Source: Lentzea albida (GTDB lineage: Bacteria; Actinomycetota; Actinomycetes; Mycobacteriales; Pseudonocardiaceae). Taken from it: DNA of 47,437 nucleotides. A program made the position numbers and the translations under genes. Positions 41,832 through 47,437 of the stretch are shown here, one piece after another (the first letter of the stretch is position 1; every line of letters begins with the position of its first letter). The stretch covers positions 1-47,437 of the forward strand of contig NZ_FOFV01000035.1 in NCBI RefSeq assembly GCF_900111005.1, read 5' to 3'. Below the pieces are notes generated by a model. It was given only the letters and a program-made list of their open reading frames with translations. It had not been told where the DNA came from and did not search any database.

Positions 41832-42745
41832 CAGTCCACCAGCGTCCGGCCGGTGAGCCTCAGGAACACGTCCTCCAGCGAACTGCGCCGCACCAGGCTC
41901 TGCACCGGCTGCACCCCGTGGGCGTGCACCTCGCTCAGCGCGTGCTCACCGTCCTGCGTGTAAAGCAGCAACCTGTCCGGCAAGACCTCGACCCGTTCGG
42001 CGAACCGCGCGAGGTCGGGCTTCTCGGCCCCGGGCTGGAACCGCAGCTCCAGCACCTCGCGGGTCGAGTACCGGTTGATCAGCTCGCTGGGCGACCCCTC
42101 GGCCGCGATCCGCCCGCCGTCCATGACCACGAGCCGGTCGCAGAGCTGCTCCGCCTCGTCCATGTAGTGCGTCGTGATGATGAGCGTGACACCGTCCTGC
42201 TTGAGCCGGAACAGCCTGTCCCACAACAGATGTCGCGCCTGCGGGTCGAGCCCCGTCGTCGGCTCGTCGAGCAGCAGCAGCTCCGGGTCGTTGACGAGCG
42301 ACCGCGCGATCGTGAGCCGCCGCTTCATCCCGCCGCTGAGCGGCTCGACCTCGTGGTCGGCCCGGTCCGAGAGCTGCGCGAACTCCAGCAACTCCTCGGC
42401 CTTCGCGCGACACTTCGCCCGCGACATCCCGAAGTACCGCCCGTAGATCTGCAGGTTCTGCCGGACCGTCAACTCGGTGTCGAGGTTGTCGAGCTGCGGC
42501 ACCACCCCGAGCCGCGCGCGGATCTGCGGCCCCTGCGTGGCCGGGTCCATGCCGAGGACCTTCAGATCCCCGCCCGTGCGCCCGGACACGCACGAGATCA
42601 TCCGCATGGTCGACGACTTCCCGGCCCCGTTGGGCCCGAGGAACCCGAACGCCTCCCCCCGCCGCACCTCGACGTCGATGCCGCGCACGGCCTCGAACGA
42701 TCCGAAGTGCTTGGTGAGGGCCTTGGCCTCAACGAGGTTGTCCAC
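41831..42745 (-). CDS. ABC transporter ATP-binding protein (NodI-like)
   Basis: A 304-residue ATPase with Walker A GPNGAGKSS (37-45), the signature LSGGMKRRL, Walker B LLLLDEPTTGLD and the H-loop ITTHYMDEAE. The MDEAEQLCDR block and the C-terminal extension (VEVLPDRLLLYTQDG, RRSSLEDVFLRLTGR) are typical of the NodI/DrrA exporter class. GTG at 42745 is taken as start because homologous sequence begins DNLVEAKALTKHFG; the frame extends 14 codons upstream. First gene of a three-gene exporter operon with overlapping stops and starts; divergent from the GNAT gene. Confidence 0.94.
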   Translation of the reverse strand: MDNLVEAKALTKHFGSFEAVRGIDVEVRRGEAFGFLGPNGAGKSSTMRMISCVSGRTGGDLKVLGMDPATQGPQIRARLGVVPQLDNLDTELTVRQNLQIYGRYFGMSRAKCRAKAEELLEFAQLSDRADHEVEPLSGGMKRRLTIARSLVNDPELLLLDEPTTGLDPQARHLLWDRLFRLKQDGVTLIITTHYMDEAEQLCDRLVVMDGGRIAAEGSPSELINRYSTREVLELRFQPGAEKPDLARFAERVEVLPDRLLLYTQDGEHALSEVHAHGVQPVQSLVRRSSLEDVFLRLTGRTLVD

Positions 42746-42788
42746 CCACCCGACGTTAACGAAGGGGTCTGACAATTCTCGACGCAAT

Positions 42789-42794
42789 TACGAT
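42789..42794 (+). promoter_or_regulatory. -10 element of a probable leaderless GNAT transcript
   Basis: TACGAT lies with exactly six bases before the ATG at 42801, so transcription would start at the A of the start codon. CTGACA upstream (42770-42775) is too close to act as a standard -35. Confidence 0.5.
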
Positions 42795-42800
42795 CAGCGC

Positions 42801-43388
42801 ATGTCGAGGACGCTGCACTGGCTCTCGGAAGCCGACGACCACCTCCGCGCCGAGATCCACGAGGTGGTGCACGACGTGGTGGCGGCAGGCGGCGCGGTCG
42901 GCTACCACTCGCCGCCCTCCTTCGAGCGCATCTCCTCGTGGCTGGACACCGTGCTGAAGCTGGTGAGGGACGGCGACGCGGCCTTCGCGGTGGCGCGCGT
43001 GGACGGCGTGGTGCGGGCCGTGGGGCTGTGGCGGCGCGGCTCGACCGCCGTCTTCCAACACCGTGCGGAGATCCAGCAGATCATGGCGCACCCTTCGTCG
43101 CGCGGGCTGGGGCTCGGGCGGCTGGTGGTGGAGGGGCTGGTGGAGAACGCGCGTGCGGCCGGTCTCGAGATCCTTTCGCTTGGCGTGCGCGGGAACAACC
43201 ACGGGGCGATCGAACTGTATGAGGCTCTCGGGTTCCGGGAGTGCGGGCGGATGCCCAATGCGATCGCAGTGGGGGGTGAGCGGTGGGATGACGTGTGGAT
43301 GTACCTGCCGCTCGGATATCCGGAGGGGACGGTTTTGAACGGGGCCGCGGCGGGTGGGTTGGGGAGCAGCCCGCGGCGGGCGGGCTGA
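42801..43388 (+). CDS. GNAT family N-acetyltransferase
   Basis: A 195-residue acetyltransferase. AEIQQIMAHPSSRGLGLGRLVVEGLVENA holds the acetyl-CoA loop (SSRGLGLGRL, the Q/RxxGxG/A pattern), followed by LSLGVRGNNHGAIELYEALGF, the conserved beta5/alpha4 block. The last 20 residues are Gly/Ala/Arg-rich as coding merges into the G-rich stretch. Substrate unknown. Start ATG at 42801: a -10 TACGAT (42789-42794) ends six bases before it, so the message is probably leaderless. Confidence 0.9.
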   Translation: MSRTLHWLSEADDHLRAEIHEVVHDVVAAGGAVGYHSPPSFERISSWLDTVLKLVRDGDAAFAVARVDGVVRAVGLWRRGSTAVFQHRAEIQQIMAHPSSRGLGLGRLVVEGLVENARAAGLEILSLGVRGNNHGAIELYEALGFRECGRMPNAIAVGGERWDDVWMYLPLGYPEGTVLNGAAAGGLGSSPRRAG

Positions 43389-43644
43389 GCGCGCGAGGCT
43401 GGGTGGGGCTTGGGTGGGGCCGGGGCTGGCTGGGCCGGGATGCGGGACGCGCCGAAGCGGTGGTGGTGGAGCGGGCTGAGGCGGGCTGTGTCGCGCCGGG
43501 CAGGCCAGGGCCGGGCGGAGCCGGGCTGGGCGGAGCCGGGCTGGGCGGGGCGAAGCCGGAGGCGAGCAGTCAGAGCATGCGCTCGTGGCCAGCGCCTGAT
43601 CAGCCGCGACGCCGCAGGCGAGCCGTCTCTACCAAGATGCCCGG
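43389..43644. other. Gene-free G-rich low-complexity stretch
   Basis: From the GNAT stop to the nested inverted repeat. The plus strand consists of GGGCTGG, GGCTGGG and GGCGGAGCC variants, with a short near-tandem GCCGGGCTGGGCGGA repeated at about 43519-43555. Open frames are Gly/Ala/Arg-rich and unsupported. Composition resembles 13323-13796. Confidence 0.55.
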
Positions 43645-43785
43645 GTGGGGTGGCTTCGTCACGAGTCGTGCCACTGCACTTGCTGCATGCCAGTAGGGGT
43701 GTCAACTCGACACGCTCTTCGTCGAGTTGACACCCCTACTGGCATGTGGCCCGCTCTGGTACGACTCGTGACGAAGCCACCCCAC
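43645..43785. repeat. Large nested inverted repeat (possible MITE or terminator)
   Basis: Outer arms of 25 bp (43645-43669 with 43761-43785) are perfect complements. Inside, spacers of 16 and 14 nt separate them from perfect 26-bp inner arms (43686-43711 with 43721-43746) around a 9-nt loop. Outer arms carry GTGGGGTGGCTTCGTCACG; inner arms carry CCAGTAGGGGTGTCAACTCG. The whole element is 141 bp and encodes nothing. Confidence 0.92.
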
Positions 43786-44036
43786 GAAAACGCAACCCAC
43801 CAACGCAACGCGCAGCCGCCCAAAGCACCAGGCGTGCCATCAACCCGCGAGCGGCGCCGGCCCGGCTTTTGATCAGATTGGCGGGGTCTGGGGCGGAGCC
43901 CCAGGAATCAGCCGCCAGATCCCAAAGCAACCCGACCACCTACGGACAACAACCGCGCAGCGCGCCAACGAAACAGGGGGACGACCCGCGGAAGCTGCGC
44001 GCCCCCACAAGCCGTCCCCCCGAAAACCCAGAACCC
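43786..44036. other. Gap before ndk with terminator-like hairpins
   Basis: About 250 bp with no credible gene. A 7-bp stem with GGA loop is at 43888-43904 (CTGGGGCggaGCCCCAG), a repeat-like motif common in actinomycete intergenic DNA. Leftward from ndk, an 8-bp stem (44013-44020 with 43976-43983) followed by TGTTTCG may end the ndk transcript. Confidence 0.45.
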
Positions 44037-44447
44037 TCAGAGGTTCGGGAACCAGATCTTGATCTCGCGCTCCGCCGACTCGGCCGAGTCCGACCCGTGG
44101 ACCAGGTTGTACTGGACCTCGGTGCCGAAGTCGCCGCGGATCGTGCCGGGCGTGGCCTTCTCGACGGGGTCGGTGCCGCCGGCGAGCTGGCGGAAGGCCG
44201 GGATGGCCCGGACGCCCTCGACGACCAGCGCGACCAGCGGGCCGCCGGTGATGAAGTCGACCAGGTCGCCGTAGAACGGCTTGCCGTCGTGCTCCGCGTA
44301 GTGCTGCTCGGCGGTGGCGCGGTCGGCGGTGCGCAGCTCGAGGGCGGCGAGCTTCAGGCCCTTGCGCTCGATGCGGGCGATCACCTCGCCAACGAGACCA
44401 CGGGCGACGCCATCGGGCTTAACGAGAACCAGGGTGCGCTCGGACAC
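44037..44447 (-). CDS. ndk: Nucleoside diphosphate kinase
   Basis: A 136-residue enzyme that transfers the gamma-phosphate between nucleoside triphosphates and diphosphates. RTLVLVKPDGVARGLVGEV opens the protein, and the active-site loop NLVHGSDSAESAEREI carries the phospho-acceptor H117, as in E. coli numbering. The GTG at 44447 matches the family start (SERTLVL). It lies upstream of rne in the conserved order, here with an ABC exporter, a radical-SAM gene and a protease between them. It is divergent from the membrane protein gene. Confidence 0.97.
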   Translation of the reverse strand: MSERTLVLVKPDGVARGLVGEVIARIERKGLKLAALELRTADRATAEQHYAEHDGKPFYGDLVDFITGGPLVALVVEGVRAIPAFRQLAGGTDPVEKATPGTIRGDFGTEVQYNLVHGSDSAESAEREIKIWFPNL

Positions 44448-44574
44448 GACGGTGTGACTCCTCGAAAACAGGTACGGGATGTGCGGACAAGGGTAACCGC
44501 GCACGTCCGGACCACTGTGACCCGGGATACGCCAACGCAGCTGCATCGGTGGCCGATGCGACATAGTGCTGCGC

Positions 44575-45192
44575 GTGAGTGCAAAGCACACGGGTTCCGC
44601 GCTGACCGGCGCCGCCGTCCTCTTCGTCCTCCTGCGCCTCCTCGCCGTCTCCCACTACGACTGGCACACGGCGTTCGCGCTCCTGCACACGCTCGAGCTG
44701 GACGACGCGCCCGGCCTGTTCCTCGGCACGTTCATGGCCGACGACCGCATCAGCACGGTGCTGCTGATGATCGTCACGCCCGCGACGTTCTTCTTCTACC
44801 TGCGCACGCGCAAGGATCCCGAGCGGGCGAACACGACGGCGTTGCTCACGTTGATCGTGCTCATCGCGTTGATGGTGTCGCACACGCTGACGTACCACCG
44901 GTGGTGGCTGGCGGCCGGGGCCGTGGTGATCGGGGCGGCGATGGTGCTGGCCATCCGGAACGCGCGGTGGTTGCTTAAGTGGTTCGCGTGGCTGCTGGCC
45001 GGGTCCGCGCTCGCGGTGGCCGCCGTCGTCAGCACGCCGTGGATGCCGAAGGAACGGATCAACGACGACCGCGAGGTCTACGTGTTCGAGACGAGCCCGG
45101 GCTTCCTGAAAGTGCTCGGCGCGCACGACCGGAAGTTCGCCATCCTGCGGACCGACGAGGTGCGCAAGCGCGAAGAACTCGCCGACCACTGA
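44575..45192 (+). CDS. Hypothetical multi-pass membrane protein
   Basis: A 205-residue protein I cannot assign to a family. Four hydrophobic helices are visible: GAAVLFVLLRLLAV, ISTVLLMIVTPATFFFYL, LLTLIVLIALMVSHTL and WWLAAGAVVIGAAMVLA with WLLAGSALAVAAVV following as a possible fifth. A charged soluble tail of about 45 residues ends the protein (NDDREVYVFETSPGFLKVLG). The GTG at 44575 has a -10-like CATAGT seven bases upstream (44562-44567), suggesting a leaderless message; a GTG at 44566 is the alternative. In many actinobacteria ndk neighbours a DUF4233 membrane protein and folC, but this protein is on the opposite strand and I see no such match. Confidence 0.75.
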   Translation: MSAKHTGSALTGAAVLFVLLRLLAVSHYDWHTAFALLHTLELDDAPGLFLGTFMADDRISTVLLMIVTPATFFFYLRTRKDPERANTTALLTLIVLIALMVSHTLTYHRWWLAAGAVVIGAAMVLAIRNARWLLKWFAWLLAGSALAVAAVVSTPWMPKERINDDREVYVFETSPGFLKVLGAHDRKFAILRTDEVRKREELADH

Positions 45193-45405
45193 AAAGCCCA
45201 TAGAAGTCGAATAAATACTTTTCGAAAATGTTGCCACGCGATCTGGAATCATTCACTCGATCGTGTAGTTACCCGCACGCTTTTGCGATACCGACAGGTA
45301 AGAAGTAACGGCGTCGGTCACTCCTTCGATGAGCCAGAAGTGCCCGATTGGGCGGTTATTCGACACGATTCCGCTCGGTTAGATCGAATTGACTCGGAGT
45401 GACCT
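45193..45405. other. AT-richer control region before the roadblock cluster
   Basis: About 210 bp of distinctly lower GC than the rest of the window (for example GAATAAATACTTTTCGAAAATG near 45209-45229 in two parts). No gene is seen. It should contain the promoter of the following cluster; I see no convincing -35/-10 pair. Confidence 0.4.
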
Positions 45406-46218
45406 CTGTTACGCGACCATCGAGCCGCATTCGACGCCCTCGAATGTGCCTTGACGCAATCCCACGACCGCCGTGTCACGGGGGTGTTGCGTGTCTCCGG
45501 CAATGCCGGTGGGGTGTTCCACCTGCACGAAGGCGTGGTGGTCGCCGTGGAGAGCGCCGGTTCCCCGGGAGTGGAGACGCTGCTGGTGAGCTCGGGCGTG
45601 ATCAGCGCGCAGGAGTGGTACGCGGCGCTCGTGGAGAGCGTCGCCGCCGGGTCTCTCCGGGACGCGCTCGTCGCGCGCGGGTCCGTCGGGCCCGCCGAGG
45701 TGGAGGCGGTCGCCCTGGCCGCCCTGCACGACGGAGCGTTCGCCACCGCCGCCGGTGACGTGGAGGAATGCGTCATCGACACCGAATCCACCGACGTGCC
45801 GTTGCTGCCCGCGAACGGCATCGCGCCGGCTCTCCTGCTCGAGAAGGTGGCAGGGCTGCTCGACGCGCTGACGGTCCCGTTCTCCCCCTACCGGGACCGG
45901 CTGGTGCCGGGCAGGAGGACACCGTCGTCCGAGGAACGACGGGAGATCGTCGCGCACGCCACGGGAAGGCGCAGTGCGCGGGACATCGCCTTCGCGACCG
46001 GCAGGAGCCTCCACCCGGTCACCGCCGAGATCTCCCGAATGCTCGGTGAAGAACTGCTGGACATCGCCCCGCCGGCGACGGCCTTCAGTTTTTCGCACTG
46101 GGGTCTGCCCTCCCTGCGCCCTCGGGCTCCGGGGCCGGGCAGCGGAAAGGAACTGGATTGGACTACGACGCCCTGGCCGCCGAACTGCGGAAAGTCAGAG
46201 AGAACGTCGCCGGAGTGA
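45406..46218 (+). CDS. DUF4388-like (PatA N-terminal type) protein
   Basis: An approximately 270-residue protein. TGVLRVSGNAGGVFHLHEGVVVAVES near the start matches the DUF4388 pattern of gliding and polarity regulators, in blocks TGVLRVSG and GGVFHLHEGVVVAVES; SARDIAFATGRSLHPVTAEISRML near the end looks like a helix-turn-helix. The start is difficult: coding similarity runs back past the TTG at 45451, and the only in-frame candidate with a Shine-Dalgarno (GGAG, 45396-45399, spacing six) is a CTG at 45406. If TTG is used the protein has 255 residues. The 3' end overlaps the next gene by 61 bp. It leads two roadblock proteins and is probably their regulatory partner. Confidence 0.65.
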   Translation: MLRDHRAAFDALECALTQSHDRRVTGVLRVSGNAGGVFHLHEGVVVAVESAGSPGVETLLVSSGVISAQEWYAALVESVAAGSLRDALVARGSVGPAEVEAVALAALHDGAFATAAGDVEECVIDTESTDVPLLPANGIAPALLLEKVAGLLDALTVPFSPYRDRLVPGRRTPSSEERREIVAHATGRRSARDIAFATGRSLHPVTAEISRMLGEELLDIAPPATAFSFSHWGLPSLRPRAPGPGSGKELDWTTTPWPPNCGKSERTSPE

Positions 46219-46526
46219 CGGACACGGTGATCGCCGCGTCCGACGGGATCCCGATTCTCACCGACGTCGCGAAGAACGTCGAACCCTCGCACATCTCGGC
46301 GCTCGCGGCCGCCGATCTCGGCATCGCGCGCCAGGCGGCCGAGGTGGTCGGTCTGGGCGCGCTCCGCCAGACCGTGGTGTTCGGCAGCGAAGGCTACATG
46401 GCCGTGTACTCCATCAGCCGGACCGCGCTGATGGTCGTGCTCGGCGACAAGGGCCTGAACCTCGGGCGCCTCCTGCACGAGACGCGACCGGCGATCGAAC
46501 GGATCGGTTCGATCATGACCCCCTGA
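46158..46526 (+). CDS. Roadblock/LC7 domain protein (first)
   Basis: A 122-residue roadblock/LC7 protein. LRKVRENVAGVTDTVIAASDGIPIL begins the fold (helix then beta-hairpin, shown in part as VTDTVIAASDGIPIL), and GALRQTVVFGSEGYMAVYSI with MVVLGDKGLNLGRL completes it. Such proteins, including bacterial MglB and CvnB, dimerise and regulate small Ras-like GTPases. The start is a TTG at 46158 with AAGGAA upstream; it lies inside the end of the preceding gene. A second roadblock gene follows but no GTPase gene is visible. Confidence 0.85.
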   Translation: MDYDALAAELRKVRENVAGVTDTVIAASDGIPILTDVAKNVEPSHISALAAADLGIARQAAEVVGLGALRQTVVFGSEGYMAVYSISRTALMVVLGDKGLNLGRLLHETRPAIERIGSIMTP

Positions 46527-46672
46527 CGCACCATCCACCGAAAAAATGGTCGTAGCACATGTCCGCATTCGGTTCATTGCTCTCATCGATGTGGAGACGT
46601 GTCCGCACGCGATCGGGGAGCGAGCCGGCCACGTTGCCTCGATCACCAGTTGACACAGAAAAGTGGAGTTTG

Positions 46673-47044
46673 ATGAACATCGACACCGCACTAAAAGAGG
46701 CCATGTCCATCTCCGGCGCCGTCGGCGTCGCGCTGGTCGACTACGACAGCGGGATGTCGCTCGGCACGAGCGGCGGCGGCGACTGGCTGAACCTGGAGAT
46801 CGCGGCCGCCGGCAACACCGAGGTCGTCCGGTCGAAACTCCGGGTGATCCAGACACTGGGTCTCAGCGACACCATCGAGGACATCCTGATCACCCTGCAC
46901 CGCCAGTACCACCTCATCCGGTTGATGGGCGGCGTGAAGGCCAGGGGCTCGCTGTTCCTCTACCTGGTCCTGGAGAGGGACGTCTCGAACCTCGCCCTGG
47001 CGCGGCACCAGCTCAAGCGCATCGAGACCGAGCTGCAGATCTGA
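46673..47044 (+). CDS. Roadblock-like domain protein (second)
   Basis: A 123-residue protein with the roadblock topology: helix TALKEAMSISGAVG, beta-hairpin VALVDYDSGMSLGTSGGGDWLN, then RQYHLIRLMGGVKARGSLFLYLVLERD. It differs from the first member and lacks its VVFGSEGY block. The ATG at 46673 has GGAG at 46665-46668; the upstream in-frame ATG at 46559 is less likely. It ends 11 nt before a strong terminator. The two roadblock proteins may form a heterodimer. Confidence 0.75.
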   Translation: MNIDTALKEAMSISGAVGVALVDYDSGMSLGTSGGGDWLNLEIAAAGNTEVVRSKLRVIQTLGLSDTIEDILITLHRQYHLIRLMGGVKARGSLFLYLVLERDVSNLALARHQLKRIETELQI

Positions 47045-47054
47045 TCGAACGGGC

Positions 47055-47081
47055 GGAGGGCGCACGGCTCGTGCGCCCTCC
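47055..47081 (+). terminator. Terminator after the roadblock cluster
   Basis: A perfect 12-bp stem (47055-47066 with 47070-47081) around GCT, starting 11 nt after the second roadblock stop. There is no T run. It ends the cluster before the insertion sequence. Confidence 0.8.
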
Positions 47082-47092
47082 CCTCGCCTAGT

Positions 47093-47437
47093 TGTGATGT
47101 CCGGGGACGTTGTTCCGGTTTGGGCGGGTGACGGCCTGTCGTGAAGACAGGTGAAGGCCTCTGGATGTGAAGTGGAGTTGTCTAGGAACCGCTTCACCAC
47201 CCGGAGGCCTTCGTGTCCCACCCTAACGCGGCGCTGACGCCGCGTGCCCGGCTGCGCCTGGCGCGTCTGGTCGTCGAGCAGAACTGGCGTCCCGCCGAGG
47301 CCGCGAGAATGTTCATGACCTCGGTCAGAACAGCACGTAAATGGGCTGAGCGCTACCGGCTCGAGGGCGAAGCCGGGATGGCCGACCGCAGCTCGCGGCC
47401 GCACCACAGCCCGGCCAAGACGCCCGATCCCCTGGTG
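47093..47437 (+). mobile_element. IS481-type insertion sequence, left end (partial)
   Basis: The element begins near TGTGATGTCCGGGG (47093), immediately after a CCTAGT hexamer (47087-47092) that fits the NCTAGN target known for IS481 relatives. A 120-bp leader precedes a transposase start at 47213. Only the left end is in the window, so the inverted repeats and target duplication cannot be compared. Confidence 0.75.
47213..47437 (+). CDS. IS481 family transposase, N-terminal part
   Basis: The first 75 codons of a transposase: the N-terminal helix-turn-helix (RLRLARLVVEQNWRPAEAA then SVRTARKWAERYRLEGEAG) and MADRSSRPHHSP are the recognition module of IS481 transposases. The DDE catalytic domain would lie past the window edge. 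Start is a GTG at 47213 preceded by GGAGG (47203-47207). It cannot be told from this fragment whether the copy is intact. Confidence 0.85.
   Translation, partial: MSHPNAALTPRARLRLARLVVEQNWRPAEAARMFMTSVRTARKWAERYRLEGEAGMADRSSRPHHSPAKTPDPLV

Noticed and set aside
43746..44978. 410-residue plus-strand frame across the ndk region
   Set aside because: Begins inside the inverted repeat, crosses ndk antisense and the membrane gene out of frame; composition is not protein-like.

Overview
The window is high-GC DNA from an actinomycete. It has strong GTG/TTG start usage, actinobacterial ribosomal and DNA-replication genes, an actinobacterial rrn leader, and a gene order that closely follows the Mycobacterium tuberculosis Rv2412-Rv2445c block (rpsT, holA, comEC, comEA, degV, SGNH acyltransferase, phosphatase, rsfS, nadD, proA, proB, obg, rpmA, rplU, rne, ndk). 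Two P450s, secreted carbohydrate enzymes and many accessory insertions suggest a filamentous member of the Pseudonocardiales (Lentzea/Saccharothrix/Actinosynnema type). That placement is inference and was not searched.

Region by region. 1-565: the 5' end of a 16S rRNA gene running leftward, with its leader and two good promoters. 565-6760: accessory genes, namely a secreted PL6 polysaccharide lyase, a NUDIX hydrolase, an SPFH/ribbon-helix-helix pair behind a perfect palindrome, a PIG-L deacetylase interrupted by an in-frame TGA, and a secreted GH3 glycosidase. 6886-14863: rpsT, a methyltransferase-like membrane protein, holA, thrC behind a SAM-I riboswitch, then comEC, comEA and small unknowns. 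14951-18584: a compact leftward block nadD, cold-shock gene, rsfS, histidine phosphatase, SGNH hydrolase, degV. 18767-28758: proA, two P450s, a RecQ-like helicase with a phosphoribosyltransferase-like tail, a DUF1772 protein beside an AraC regulator, two VOC proteins, an alpha/beta hydrolase and an MFS symporter. 28768-35408: proB, obg, rpmA, rplU and a very large RNase E/G. 35621-40173: a DUF2344 protein and its radical-SAM partner, separated by a secreted S8 protease on the other strand. 40216-44447: an ABC-2 exporter operon, a GNAT acetyltransferase, a large nested inverted repeat and ndk. 44575-47437: a membrane protein, a DUF4388-like/roadblock/roadblock cluster and the left end of an IS481-type element that runs off the window.

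The conserved backbone serves translation and ribosome biogenesis (rpsT, rplU, rpmA, obg, rsfS, rne), DNA uptake and replication (comEA, comEC, holA), NAD and proline synthesis (nadD, proA, proB) and nucleotide balance (ndk). Accessory genes sit at backbone junctions: between rpsT and holA, holA and comEC, nadD and rsfS, proA and proB, and inside the radical-SAM/DUF2344 pair.

The strongest leads are the thrC riboswitch whose closing helix overlaps the Shine-Dalgarno, the SPFH/RHH pair with a palindrome over its -10, the DUF4388-like/roadblock cluster without a visible GTPase, the RecQ-PRTase fusion behind a hairpin-rich leader, and the 141-bp nested inverted repeat near ndk. I found no CRISPR array, tRNA gene or complete mobile element.
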